DNA from: Actinacidiphila rubida
GTDB taxonomy: Bacteria > Actinomycetota > Actinomycetes > Streptomycetales > Streptomycetaceae
Length of the DNA: 64,000 nt
Assembly (NCBI RefSeq): GCF_900110255.1
Contig: NZ_FODD01000003.1
Span: 124,001 to 188,000, forward strand
Direction: 5' to 3'
Below the pieces are notes generated by a model, which did not search any database, was not told the origin of the DNA, and worked only from the letters and a program-made list of their open reading frames with translations. Numbering within the stretch: position 1 is the stretch's first letter; the number at the start of each line of letters is the position of its first letter. Both the position numbers and the translations under genes were made by a program. Shown here piece after piece: positions 1 through 8,414 of the stretch.

Positions 1-66
1 CCCGCCTACGAGCGGGAGGTCGTCCACCGCGACGACCTGGTGCTGCTGCGACCAGCGGGGCGCTGA
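1..66 (+). CDS. proB: Glutamate 5-kinase, C-terminal end (partial)
   Basis: Only the last 21 codons and the TGA stop are present. The residues EREVVHRDDLVLL match the usual end of the PUA domain of glutamate 5-kinase, where a Val/Ile-His-Arg-Asp-Asp/Asn stretch closes the protein. The enzyme phosphorylates glutamate in the first step of proline synthesis. ProA, the next enzyme of the pathway, is encoded about 0.8 kb downstream on the same strand, which supports the call. The rest of the gene lies outside the window. Confidence 0.75.
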   Translation, partial: PAYEREVVHRDDLVLLRPAGR

Positions 67-221
67 CCCGGGCGGCCGGCTCCCCGGCGGGGGCTTCTTG
101 GAGAAAACCGCCCCGCCGCGCGCGTGAGCCTGGTCAACTTGAGGGTGGATTCGATGCGCAAGGGGCCGCCCGCACCGCCAGGCGGACGGACCCGGAAACG
201 TCACCCGCAAGGAGGCCGCCG

Positions 222-692
222 GTGAAACGAGGGCGTCCAGGGCCGATCTCCAGGGGGGTCGCGGAGCGCGCGCTGGTCAGCGTCGACAGTGGCGACAGCG
301 GCGCACGGACGGCAGGGGAGCAGGGAGCCGCGCAGCGGGACGAGCCGCCGGCCACCCGGTTGTGGCATGTCACCCTCAGCGTCTCCGGACCGCACACCCC
401 GCTGCCGGAGCTCCGGCGCGGCCTCGAACAGCTCGCCCACGACCACCCGTTCCTGCTCACCAGCCGCTACGCCGGCGACCACGCCGAGATCCGCTACTGG
501 GAAGAGGCCCGTGACCTGCACGACGCCGCCGCCATAGCCCTGCGGCTGTGGGGCGAGCACCGCGCGACGGCGGGCCTGCCGCCGTGGGAGACGGTGGGCC
601 TGGAGGTCATCGACCGCGAGACCTACCACCAGCGGCTGGCCGAGGGGTACGGTCCGGCGCCCGCCGTCCCGGTCGGCGTCCACCCGTTCTGA
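222..692 (+). CDS. Conserved hypothetical protein between proB and proA
   Basis: A 156-residue soluble protein. The GTG start has a perfect AAGGAGG ribosome site seven bases upstream. After a basic, disordered N-terminus of about 45 residues comes a compact domain (roughly 48-140) with the motif RLWHVTLSVSGPHTPL, a stretch ending in RYAGDHAEIRYWEEARDL, and a helical segment DAAAIALRLWGEH. I recognise no catalytic motif, signal peptide or membrane segment. Its place between the two proline genes fits a small protein I recall in streptomycetes, but no function follows from that. A short GC palindrome (GACCCCGG-A-CCGGGGTC, 691-707) overlaps the stop and may be a weak terminator. Confidence 0.75.
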   Translation: MKRGRPGPISRGVAERALVSVDSGDSGARTAGEQGAAQRDEPPATRLWHVTLSVSGPHTPLPELRRGLEQLAHDHPFLLTSRYAGDHAEIRYWEEARDLHDAAAIALRLWGEHRATAGLPPWETVGLEVIDRETYHQRLAEGYGPAPAVPVGVHPF

Positions 693-866
693 CCCCGGAC
701 CGGGGTCGGTGCCGGGGGCCCGGGCAGGGCTCCCGCCGGGACCGTTCGGCGCCCGCCCCGGGCCCGCGGCGAGCACGCCGGGACGCGGCGCGCCCGCCGC
801 GGCCCGGGGTGTCCGCTGCCCGGTCACCGGCCGCACGGCGACCCGGCCACGCACTACCCTGCAGGC

Positions 867-2153
867 ATGGACCTGCCCTCGCCGCTGCCGAAGTCGCCCG
901 TGATGCTCGCCGCCTACCGGGCCCGCGCCGCCGCGGCCGAGCTCGCGCCGCTGCCGCGGTCGGCCAAGGACGACGCGCTCCAGGCCATCGCGGACGCGCT
1001 GATCGTCCGCACCCAGGAGATCGTCGCGGCCAACGCCGAGGACGTCGCCCGCGCCGAGGAGGCCGGCACCAGCCCGGCGATCGTCGACCGGCTGACCCTG
1101 ACCCGCGAGCGGATCGCCGCCATCGCCGCCGACGTGCGGCACGTGGCCGGCCTGCCCGACCCGGTCGGCGAGGTGCTGCGCGGCTCGACCCTGCCCAACG
1201 GCCTGGACCTGCGGCAGGTACGGGTCCCGCTCGGCGTCGTCGGCATCATCTACGAGGCGCGGCCCAACGTGACCGTGGACGCCGCCGCGTTGTGCCTGAA
1301 GTCGGGCAACGCGGTGCTGCTGCGCGGCTCGTCCTCCGCGTACGCCTCCAACACCGCGCTGGTGGGGGTGCTGCGCGACGCCGTCGGCGGCGCGGGCCTG
1401 CCGGGCGACTCCGTGCAGCTGGTCCCGGGCGAGGGCCGCGAGTCGGTCACCGAGCTGATGCGGGCCCGCGGCATGGTCGACGTGCTGATCCCGCGCGGCG
1501 GCGCCTCCCTGATCCGCACGGTCGTCGAGGGCTCCACCGTGCCGGTCATCGAGACGGGCACCGGCAACTGCCACGTGTACGTGGACGCCGCGGCCGACAT
1601 CGACATGGCCGTGGAGGTCCTGGTCAACTCCAAGGCGCAGCGGCCCAGCGTGTGCAACGCGGCCGAGACGGTGCTGGTGCACCGGGACATCGCCGAGCGC
1701 TTCCTGCCGCGGGCCCTGGACGCGCTGGCCGAGGCCGGGGTGACCGTGCACGGCGACGCCCGGGTCGGGGCGATCGCCGAGGCCTGCGGCACCAAGGCCA
1801 CCGTCGTGCCGGTGACCGCCGAGGACTGGGAGACCGAGTACCTGTCGTACGACATCGCGGCCGGCGTGGTCGACTCCCTGGACGCGGCGGTGGCCCACAT
1901 CCGGCTGTGGTCCTCCGGCCACACCGAGGCCATCGTCACCGGCTCGCAGCCCGCGGCCCGCCGCTTCACCCAGCTCGTCGACGCGGCCGCGGTGATGGTC
2001 AACGCCTCCACCCGGTTCACCGACGGCGGCCAGTTCGGCTTCGGGGCCGAGATCGGGATCTCCACCCAGAAGCTGCACGCGCGCGGCCCGATGGGCCTGC
2101 CGGAGCTGACCTCGACCAAGTACGTGGTCACGGGCGACGGCCACACCCGCTGA
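867..2153 (+). CDS. proA: Gamma-glutamyl phosphate reductase
   Basis: This 428-residue enzyme has the usual family length. It reduces gamma-glutamyl phosphate with NADPH to glutamate semialdehyde, the second step of cytosolic proline synthesis. The aldehyde-dehydrogenase fold is clear. The N-terminal part contains the [17 protein letters not shown] motif, followed by [20 protein letters not shown]. The catalytic cysteine is in [14 protein letters not shown] (Cys263), and the C-terminus has the [19 protein letters not shown] motif. The ATG lies six bases after TACCCT (855-860), so the transcript is probably leaderless. Confidence 0.95.
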   Translation: MDLPSPLPKSPVMLAAYRARAAAAELAPLPRSAKDDALQAIADALIVRTQEIVAANAEDVARAEEAGTSPAIVDRLTLTRERIAAIAADVRHVAGLPDPVGEVLRGSTLPNGLDLRQVRVPLGVVGIIYEARPNVTVDAAALCLKSGNAVLLRGSSSAYASNTALVGVLRDAVGGAGLPGDSVQLVPGEGRESVTELMRARGMVDVLIPRGGASLIRTVVEGSTVPVIETGTGNCHVYVDAAADIDMAVEVLVNSKAQRPSVCNAAETVLVHRDIAERFLPRALDALAEAGVTVHGDARVGAIAEACGTKATVVPVTAEDWETEYLSYDIAAGVVDSLDAAVAHIRLWSSGHTEAIVTGSQPAARRFTQLVDAAAVMVNASTRFTDGGQFGFGAEIGISTQKLHARGPMGLPELTSTKYVVTGDGHTR

Positions 2154-2217
2154 CCGGGTTCCGCCACCCTCCGACTAACCCTGCCCAAAAGGCCAACTTC
2201 CGCATTACTCTGGACAG

Positions 2218-2649
2218 ATGCCGGACGATGACGAGTTCGCCTCCCTAGTCCTCGACGAAGAATTCGTACGGTCTGCCCTGTTCCACGAGCCCACGGCCGG
2301 GGAACGGATGCTCGCCGTCGCCGAAGGTCCCGCGCTGCCGCCCGCACGCACCGGTCGGAGCAGAAGCGAGTCCCGCGTCGTCCCCGAACCGGACGGCGAC
2401 CCCCTGTCGGAGTCCGACGAGCTGTACGCCGCCGGCCATCCCTACCGCGCCGGATCCACCCGCTGGCACCGGCCGGTCGCGTGGGCCATGGCCGTCGTGA
2501 TGGGCATCGGCGTGGTCGCGCTGACCTTCGCCGCGGTCTACCGCGGCGCGGGCGGCGGGCGCCAGCCCGCCGGGCCCGTCGCACCTGCCACCACCAACCC
2601 GGTCGGCACCCAGCGCATGGAGCCGGTCGCGACCAGCCCTCTGCCCTGA
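2218..2649 (+). CDS. Small one-pass membrane protein with acidic N-terminal motif
   Basis: A 143-residue protein of unknown function. Residues 3-19 form the motif DDEFASLVLDEEFVRSA. The middle is charged and disordered, one membrane segment (AWAMAVVMGIGVVALTFAAVY, about residues 88-108) follows, and a short Gly/Pro/Ala-rich tail closes the protein. With no signal peptidase site the likely topology is cytoplasmic N-terminus and short external tail. The next gene starts with the same motif, so the two look like an ancient tandem pair. The start is placed at ATG 2218 because a -10 like TACTCT (2206-2211) stands exactly six bases before it, giving a leaderless message. Confidence 0.75.
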   Translation: MPDDDEFASLVLDEEFVRSALFHEPTAGERMLAVAEGPALPPARTGRSRSESRVVPEPDGDPLSESDELYAAGHPYRAGSTRWHRPVAWAMAVVMGIGVVALTFAAVYRGAGGGRQPAGPVAPATTNPVGTQRMEPVATSPLP

Positions 2650-2713
2650 TCTGGCGTCAAGTTGACCGGTACCAGGGCGGTTGATCCCGTGCTCACGGAC
2701 TTAACCTGGTGAT

Positions 2714-4015
2714 ATGAGCGGGCCTGGAGACCCTCCCGAGGGCGCCCCCGAGGGTGCTCCGGGAGGCGACGACGAGTACCGATCCGTCGTGTTCGACGAG
2801 TCGTTCGTGCGGGCTGCCCGGATCCAGGAGTACTCCGCGCGCGAGCGGCTGGACGGTGCGGCGCGGGCCGTGCGCGTGCGGCACGGGCTCCCGCGGATCC
2901 TGGCCCGGCAGGCCGTCGCGCTGGCACTGCTCCTCGTGCTGGCCTTCGGCTTCGCCATCTACATGGGGGTGCGGCACCCGTACCACGCCGACACGGCGGG
3001 GCCGACGCCCACGCTCCAGGTGTCGGTGATCCCCCTGGTGCCGTCCGGCACGGTGCCCGCGGTGGCGGCCGCCGACCCGTTCGCGGGGAGCCCGGCCGAC
3101 CGCTACCGGGTCGGCGAGGCCGGCATCAACTTCGACGCCGCGGAGCGGGTCGGCGACTTCGCCGAGAGCGAGGTCATGCAGGCCTACGCGACCATCAAGG
3201 ACTACATCAGCGAGTCGGCGCTCGACCCCAAGGCGGTCACCGGCGGCGACGTGGGCGCGGTGCGCAACCTGCTCGACCCCGGGCAGCTCGACCAGTTCGA
3301 GGCCAGCGTCACCCGGCCGACCAGTGACGGCAGCCATGAGGCCACCGGCTGGCTGGTCCGCTTCGACCCGGCCGAGCACCTGCGGCTGGTCGGCGGCGGC
3401 AACGGGGTCCGGGTGGACGGCGGCCTGAAGTCCATCGGGACCAGCGGCAGCGCCCTGGTGATCACCGCCGACCACACCTTCGTCTACGCCCTGCGCGGCC
3501 CGGGCACGACCGACACGCCGATCTCCCTGTTCACCGTCCGGCGGCACCTGCAGTTCCGGTTCAGCCACCTGGACCTGGAGCAGCGGCACATCCAGGTGGT
3601 GGACGCCGAGGTGGCCGCGGGGCCGCTGTCGTGCGGGAGCGCCGCGGGCTACTTCCGGCCGATACTGGCCGGCGGGCGGGCGACGGGCACCGTCACCGGG
3701 GTGAACCCCTACGAGCAGGACGGGCCGGTCGGCCCCGACTGCGCGCCGCTCGGCAGCAAGGACGGCCCGGCCCCGTGGCCCAGCGTGGCCGCCGGACCGT
3801 CGGCCGGGGCGAGCACCGCGCCCGGCACGGCGGGGACGAGCACCGCGCCCGGTACGGCCGGCACCGGCCGGCCGTCCGCCGGCACGAGCACCGCGCCCGG
3901 CACCGGAGCCCCCGCGGGCACCGGTGCGACCGCGACCCCTACGCCGGGTCGGGCTCAGGCGACGGGCCTGACCCCTCCCCAGCAGCGGGCCCCGGCTTCC
4001 CACCCGGCCCTGTGA
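2714..4015 (+). CDS. Membrane-anchored protein with large external domain, paralogous N-terminus to its neighbour
   Basis: A 433-residue protein. After a Gly/Pro-rich leader it carries DDEYRSVVFDESFVRAA, nearly the same as the previous protein. It has one membrane helix (VALALLLVLAFGFAIYMGV, about residues 73-91), an external domain of about 260 residues with no motif I recognise, and a C-terminal tail repeating GTSTAPGT-like units. The tail is typical of a flexible wall-spanning linker. TAACCT (2702-2707) lies six bases before the ATG, so the message should be leaderless. Its last 77 bases overlap the end of the convergent M48 gene. Function unknown; a scaffold or sensor at the membrane is only a guess. 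Confidence 0.8.
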   Translation: MSGPGDPPEGAPEGAPGGDDEYRSVVFDESFVRAARIQEYSARERLDGAARAVRVRHGLPRILARQAVALALLLVLAFGFAIYMGVRHPYHADTAGPTPTLQVSVIPLVPSGTVPAVAAADPFAGSPADRYRVGEAGINFDAAERVGDFAESEVMQAYATIKDYISESALDPKAVTGGDVGAVRNLLDPGQLDQFEASVTRPTSDGSHEATGWLVRFDPAEHLRLVGGGNGVRVDGGLKSIGTSGSALVITADHTFVYALRGPGTTDTPISLFTVRRHLQFRFSHLDLEQRHIQVVDAEVAAGPLSCGSAAGYFRPILAGGRATGTVTGVNPYEQDGPVGPDCAPLGSKDGPAPWPSVAAGPSAGASTAPGTAGTSTAPGTAGTGRPSAGTSTAPGTGAPAGTGATATPTPGRAQATGLTPPQQRAPASHPAL

Positions 4016-5048
4016 ACTTGTCGCGCAGCTTGCCGCCGAAGTCGCCCGCGCCGTTCGACAGGTCCCGGATCAGGCCCATCAGCGGGTCCTTGCTCTGCTT
4101 CACCGTGTCGGCGTAGTGCGCTGCGGACTCCTTGAAGGCGTCCGACACCCGGGTGTCCTTGTCCTCGGTGCGCCGCGGGTAGTGGCCGTCCATCAGTCGC
4201 TGGTGGTCCCGCGAGGACGCCCACTTCCGCAGCTCGGCGGCGCGCACCGTGGTGAACGGGTGGCTGCGCGGCAGCACGTTGAGGATCTTCAGTACGGAGT
4301 CGCGCAGGTCGCCCGCCGACTCGTACTCGTCGGCCTGCTTCAGGAACGCGTCCACGTTCATCTCGTGCAGGTGGTTGCCGCCGGCGATCTTCATCAGGCC
4401 GCGCATGGACGCCTGGAGGTCCTGGCCGACCAGCAGGCCGGCCCGGTCCGCGGACAGCTCGGACTTGCGGAACCACTCGCGCAGCGATGTCACCAGGGCC
4501 AGCACCGCCAGGTTGCCCAGCGGGATCCAGGCCACGCGCAGCGCCAGGTTCGTCAGGAACAGCAGGATGGTGCGGTAGACGGCGTGGCCCGACAGGGCGT
4601 GCCCCACCTCGTGGCCGACGACCGCCCGCATCTCCTCCTCGTCGAGCAGCTCGACGAGGCCGGTGGTCACCACGATGATCGGTTCGTCCATGCCGATGCA
4701 CATCGCGTTCGGCTTCGGGTCCTGCGTCACGTACATCAGCGGGACCTTCTCCAGGTCCAGGATGTAACAGGCGTCCCGCAGCATCGCGTTGAGATGGGCG
4801 AACTGCTCGTCGCCGACCCGCACGGAGTCCGACAGGAACAGCAGCCGCAGGCTGCGCTCGGGCAGCAGCGCGCTCAACGCCTTGAAGACCGTGTCGAATC
4901 CGGTCAGTTTGCGCAGCGCCACCAGGGCGGACCGGTCCGCCGGGTGCTCGTACGCCCGTGACGAGATGTCGGGGAACCGCCTGCGGGTGCGGCCGGGCAG
5001 CTTCTCCGTGCTGACGCGCTGCTCGTTCGGATCGTTCGGCTCGGACAT
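3939..5048 (-). CDS. M48 family metalloprotease (HtpX/Ste24-like)
   Basis: This 369-residue protein carries the zinc motif HEVGH at residues 146-150, inside [19 protein letters not shown], followed by hydrophobic segments ([19 protein letters not shown] and [10 protein letters not shown]). The downstream glutamate ligand is probably in [13 protein letters not shown]. These are the hallmarks of integral-membrane M48 peptidases, which cut membrane or misfolded proteins. The C-terminus is Gly/Pro-rich. The start is the ATG at 5048, preceded by a GGGGG stretch. The gene is convergent with the membrane protein on its left and the 3' ends overlap by 77 bases. Substrate unknown. Confidence 0.9.
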   Translation of the reverse strand: MSEPNDPNEQRVSTEKLPGRTRRRFPDISSRAYEHPADRSALVALRKLTGFDTVFKALSALLPERSLRLLFLSDSVRVGDEQFAHLNAMLRDACYILDLEKVPLMYVTQDPKPNAMCIGMDEPIIVVTTGLVELLDEEEMRAVVGHEVGHALSGHAVYRTILLFLTNLALRVAWIPLGNLAVLALVTSLREWFRKSELSADRAGLLVGQDLQASMRGLMKIAGGNHLHEMNVDAFLKQADEYESAGDLRDSVLKILNVLPRSHPFTTVRAAELRKWASSRDHQRLMDGHYPRRTEDKDTRVSDAFKESAAHYADTVKQSKDPLMGLIRDLSNGAGDFGGKLRDKFTGPGGKPGPAAGEGSGPSPEPDPA

Positions 5049-5186
5049 ACTGGCCCAACCCCCTGATAGCCAACCGGTACATAGTCAGGACGCGCGGAGC
5101 CAGCGCGAAGTTCCCCCGGCACCGCCCGTACGATGTGCCGGAGAGTGTCTCCCGTCCGTCTCCGAGCCCGCAAAGGTCCGCCGATC

Positions 5187-5339
5187 ATGTCGAACGTCGC
5201 AGCCACCGCCCTGACCCCCCTGACCACGCTCGCGGAGGGTGGCAACCACAACAGCCTGAGCCCCTACCTGACCGGTTTCGGCGCGCTGGGTGCCCTGCTG
5301 CTCCTGCTGTGGATCACCACGCGCTTCAACCGCGACTAA
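5187..5339 (+). CDS. Small membrane protein upstream of nadD
   Basis: A 50-residue protein beginning [19 protein letters not shown] and ending with one membrane helix (about residues 26-45) and a short charged tail TTRFNRD. Longer starts upstream in the same frame give a basic, unlikely N-terminus, so ATG 5187 is preferred. It ends two bases before the ATG of nadD, so the two are probably co-transcribed. The function is not known to me. Confidence 0.65.
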   Translation: MSNVAATALTPLTTLAEGGNHNSLSPYLTGFGALGALLLLLWITTRFNRD

Positions 5340-5341
5340 CC

Positions 5342-5944
5342 ATGCACCAGGCAAAGCAGCGCATCGGTGTGATGGGTGGCACGTTCGACCCCATCCACCA
5401 CGGGCACCTGGTGGCCGCGAGCGAGGTGGCGAGCCTCTTCCACCTCGACGAGGTGGTCTTCGTGCCCACCGGGCAGCCCTGGCAGAAGGAAGACCGCACG
5501 GTGTCCGCGGCCGAGGACCGCTATCTGATGACGGTGATCGCCACCGCGTCGAACCCGCAGTTCTCGGTCAGCCGCAGCGACATCGACCGCGGCGGCAGGA
5601 CCTACACCATCGACACCCTCCGGGACCTGCGCGCGGAGCACCCGAAGGCGGATCTCTTCTTCATCACCGGCGCCGACGCGCTGGCCCAGATCTTCTCGTG
5701 GCGGAACGCCGGGGAACTGTTCTCCCTCGCACACTTCATCGGCGTGACACGTCCAGGGCATACGCTGTCGGACCCGGGCTTCCCCGAAGGCGGCGTGTCC
5801 CTCGTGGAGGTCCCGGCGCTGGCGATCTCCTCGACGGACTGCCGCCAGCGGGTGGCCAAGGGGGATCCGGTCTGGTACTTGGTTCCGGACGGTGTGGTGC
5901 GTTACATCGACAAACGCGCGCTCTACCGGGACACGTCCGGGTAG
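5342..5944 (+). CDS. nadD: Nicotinate-nucleotide adenylyltransferase
   Basis: A 200-residue cytosolic enzyme that joins nicotinate mononucleotide and ATP to form deamido-NAD. The nucleotidyltransferase motif [12 protein letters not shown] lies at about residues 11-22, with the two histidines of the (H/T)xGH signature. The C-terminal [21 protein letters not shown] holds the second signature (SSTxxR-like, here SSTDCR). The length is normal for bacterial NadD. It sits between a tiny membrane protein and a LytR-type protein and precedes rsfS, an order common in actinobacteria. Confidence 0.95.
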   Translation: MHQAKQRIGVMGGTFDPIHHGHLVAASEVASLFHLDEVVFVPTGQPWQKEDRTVSAAEDRYLMTVIATASNPQFSVSRSDIDRGGRTYTIDTLRDLRAEHPKADLFFITGADALAQIFSWRNAGELFSLAHFIGVTRPGHTLSDPGFPEGGVSLVEVPALAISSTDCRQRVAKGDPVWYLVPDGVVRYIDKRALYRDTSG

Positions 5945-5974
5945 CGGCGAACGAAACACACGAAGGGGTTCCTC

Positions 5975-7822
5975 GTGAACGACGCAAACCCCCACTGGCA
6001 GCACGGCCAGGGTGGTCCAGACGACGAGAGAGACCCTTACGCGCGAGATCGGTACTACCAGCAGCAGCACTACGGTTACGACGCGTACGGCAGGCCGCTC
6101 CAGGGCCCGCCCGAGCAGCAGCCGCGCCAGGCGGCCCCCACCCAGCAGCAGACGTACGCGGACCCGTACCCGAACGACCCGTCGCAGGCCGCGTACGGCG
6201 GCCGGCAGGGCTGGATCCCGCAGCAGCCGCAGCAGCCGTACTACGAGCAGAACCCTCAGCCGCAGGGCTACGACACCGGGCAGCAGCCCGTGTACGACAC
6301 CGGGCAGCACGCCGTGTACGAGACCGGGCAGCAGCCCGTGTACGACACCGGCCAGCACGCCGTCTACGAGACCGGCCAGCACCCCGTGTACGACACCGGG
6401 CAGCACGCGGTCTACGAGACCGGGCAGCTGCCCGTGTACGACACCGGGCAGCACGCCGTGTACGAGACCGGGCAGCAGCCCGTGTACGAGACCGGGCAGC
6501 ACGAGGTCCTCTCCCGCGAGGCCGCCGCACCGCCGCAGCAGCGCGGCCCCGACGACTTCCACACCGGCCAGTTCGCCTTCGTCGACGAGGAGGAGGACGA
6601 CTCCGAGGAGGTCATCGACTGGCTGAAGTTCTCCGAGTCGCGGACCGAGCGCCGCGAGGAGGCCCGCCGGCGCGGCCGCAACCGCAAGGTGGCCCTGGTG
6701 CTCGTGCTGGTGGTCGCCCTGGTCGGCGGGGCCGGGTACCTCTGGAAGGCCGGGAAGATCCCGGGCCTGAAGCACGACAAGGCGGCCGTCGCGGCCACCG
6801 GCGGCGGGCAGAAACGTGACGTCATCGTCGTCCACCTGATGCCGGTGAACGGCGGCCCCAGCGACACGGCCCTGCTGGTCGACAACAGCACCAAGGGGCG
6901 CGGCACCACGGTGCTGATCCCCAACGCGCTGCAGCTGACCGGGGACGACGGCTCCGCCACGACGCTGGACAAGTCCGTGGCCGACGGCGTCGGCCCGACC
7001 CGGGACGCGCTCAACTCGCTCCTCGGCACCGACATCAAGGGCAGCTGGCGGCTGGACTCGCCCTACCTGGAGCTGCTGGTCGACTCCCTCGGCGACGTCT
7101 ACGTCGACACCAACGCCACCGTGAAGGGCACCGGCAAGGACAGCGGCCGGACGCTGGTGCGCCAGGGCAAGCAGACCGAGCTGACCGGGCAGGCCGCGGT
7201 CGCCTACGCCACGTACAAGGGCCCCGGCGAGTCGCAGACCGACCAGCTCAGCCGCTTCGGCCAGGTCATGCAGGCGGTGCTGAAGAAGATGCCCAGCGAC
7301 GCCGCGGACGCCACCAAGACCATCCAGGGCCTGGCCCAGATCCTCGACCCTTCGCTGAACGACAAGGCGCTCGGCGCCTCGATGGCCGGGCTGGCGGAGC
7401 TGGCCAAGACCGGCGCCTACGACACCGCGGTGCTGCCCGTGCAGAAGGACGGCATGCTCAGCACGCAGGCCACCGACAGCGTCGTCAAGGACGTCCTCGG
7501 CGGCACCGTCAAGCAGTCCACGGGCGCCTCGGCGCAGACGCGGGTCCTGATCAAGGACGCCACCGGCAGCTCCAAGAGCGCGTCGATGGCCCAGGCCGCG
7601 ATCGTCAACGGCGGCACGTACGCCTACGTGCCCGGCGGCAAGGCGAGCGGCACCCAGGCGGCCTCGCAGATCCTCTACTCCGACCCGGCCAGGCTGGCCG
7701 CGGCCAAGGACGTGGCCTCCACGCTGGGGCTCCCGGCGACCGCAGTGAAGAAGGGCACGGTGCCGTCGAACGCGGACCTGCTGGTGGTGCTCGGCAAGGA
7801 CTACAAGCCGACCACCAACTGA
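5975..7822 (+). CDS. LytR_C-domain membrane protein with degenerate LCP core and tandem VYDTGQ repeats
   Basis: A 615-residue protein with a GTG start after AAGGGG. The first 98 residues are Gln/Tyr/Pro-rich. Residues 99-175 are ten VY(D/E)TGQ units, followed by an acidic patch and one membrane helix (about 238-258). The external part (about 280-450) resembles a LytR-CpsA-Psr fold: PSDTALLVD aligns with the usual RSDT motif and LIPNALQL with IPRD. The C-terminus (about 515-612) is a LytR_C domain (TRVLIKDATGSSKSAS to ADLLVVLGKDY). LCP proteins transfer glycopolymers to peptidoglycan, but here the arginines that bind the pyrophosphate appear to be missing, so activity is doubtful. Confidence 0.85.
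   Translation: MNDANPHWQHGQGGPDDERDPYARDRYYQQQHYGYDAYGRPLQGPPEQQPRQAAPTQQQTYADPYPNDPSQAAYGGRQGWIPQQPQQPYYEQNPQPQGYDTGQQPVYDTGQHAVYETGQQPVYDTGQHAVYETGQHPVYDTGQHAVYETGQLPVYDTGQHAVYETGQQPVYETGQHEVLSREAAAPPQQRGPDDFHTGQFAFVDEEEDDSEEVIDWLKFSESRTERREEARRRGRNRKVALVLVLVVALVGGAGYLWKAGKIPGLKHDKAAVAATGGGQKRDVIVVHLMPVNGGPSDTALLVDNSTKGRGTTVLIPNALQLTGDDGSATTLDKSVADGVGPTRDALNSLLGTDIKGSWRLDSPYLELLVDSLGDVYVDTNATVKGTGKDSGRTLVRQGKQTELTGQAAVAYATYKGPGESQTDQLSRFGQVMQAVLKKMPSDAADATKTIQGLAQILDPSLNDKALGASMAGLAELAKTGAYDTAVLPVQKDGMLSTQATDSVVKDVLGGTVKQSTGASAQTRVLIKDATGSSKSASMAQAAIVNGGTYAYVPGGKASGTQAASQILYSDPARLAAAKDVASTLGLPATAVKKGTVPSNADLLVVLGKDYKPTTN
6269..6499 (+). repeat. 24-base tandem repeat coding for VY(D/E)TGQ units
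   Basis: Ten copies of an 8-residue unit are encoded, the first being partial: xxVY(D/E)TGQ with x mostly Gln-Pro or His-Ala. D and E versions alternate, so the true period is close to 48 bases (PVYDTGQHAVYETGQ). Copy number is likely to differ between strains because the DNA is nearly identical from unit to unit. Confidence 0.95.
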
Positions 7823-7829
7823 CCGGCCG

Positions 7830-7858
7830 GCCGCCCGGCGCGTGACGGACCGGGCGGC
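7830..7858 (+). terminator. Stem-loop after the LytR_C gene
   Basis: Perfect 9-base arms GCCGCCCGG and CCGGGCGGC are separated by 11 bases, just after the stop codon. No U-tract follows, as is usual in streptomycetes. Confidence 0.6.
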
Positions 7859-7910
7859 AGGCCGCTCGCGGGCCGATCCCCGCCCGCCGCGGCCATGATC
7901 CGCCGGGAAA

Positions 7911-7967
7911 CCGGTCGGGGACTGTCCGAGGGTCGTGAGACCCTTGAGTTGACGAGTCCCCGACCGG
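7911..7967 (+). promoter_or_regulatory. Nested stem-loop in the rsfS leader
   Basis: Outer arms CCGGTCGGGGACT (7911-7923) and AGTCCCCGACCGG (7955-7967) are perfectly complementary over 13 bases. They enclose an inner hairpin AGGGTC-GTGA-GACCCT (7929-7944). The outer stem ends 12 bases before the GTG of rsfS, right at its GGAAAG ribosome site. It could be an RNA element controlling translation, an attenuator, or a DNA operator; I do not recognise a known family. Confidence 0.6.
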
Positions 7968-7979
7968 AAAGCCTCACCT

Positions 7980-8414
7980 GTGACCGCAACCGACCGTGCC
8001 ATCGAGCTGACCCGCGCCGCCGCCCAGGCGGCCGCAGACAAGCTGGCGCACGACATCATCGCCTACGACGTCAGCGACGTGCTGTCCATCACGGACACCT
8101 TCCTGGTCGCCTCCGCACCCAACGACCGGCAGGTCAAGGCCATCGTCGACGCCATCGAGGAGACCCTGCTCGCAGAGCTGGGGGTCAAGCCGGTACGGCG
8201 TGAGGGCGAGCGGGACGGCCGCTGGGTGCTGCTGGACTACATCGACATCGTGGTGCACGTGCAGCACTCCGAGGAGCGGGTGTTCTACGCCCTGGAGCGC
8301 CTGTGGAAGGACTGCCCCGAGATCGAGCTGCCCGCCGACGCGGTGGCCACCCGGGGCAAGGCCGCGGAACACGCTCAGGCGATGGCGGCCGAAGCCGAGG
8401 GAGACCTGCGCTGA
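7980..8414 (+). CDS. rsfS: Ribosome silencing factor
   Basis: A 144-residue protein of the RsfS/Iojap family. It binds ribosomal protein L14 on the 50S subunit and blocks subunit joining when nutrients are short. The family core is visible: YDVSDVLSITDTFLVASAPNDRQVKAIVD, then GRWVLLDYIDIVVHVQHSEERVFYALERLW. The GTG start follows GGAAAG. A mutase-like gene overlaps its stop codon, so the two are translationally coupled, an arrangement I recall in streptomycetes. A large stem-loop lies directly before the start. Confidence 0.95.
   Translation: MTATDRAIELTRAAAQAAADKLAHDIIAYDVSDVLSITDTFLVASAPNDRQVKAIVDAIEETLLAELGVKPVRREGERDGRWVLLDYIDIVVHVQHSEERVFYALERLWKDCPEIELPADAVATRGKAAEHAQAMAAEAEGDLR

Noticed and set aside
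691..866. A small gene between the hypothetical gene and proA
   Set aside because: Frames here are short, Pro/Arg-rich and lack ribosome sites; the stretch better fits a weak terminator plus the proA promoter.
6269..6499. Regular repeats resembling a CRISPR array
   Set aside because: The repeats are 24 bases with no unique spacers and lie in frame within a coding gene.
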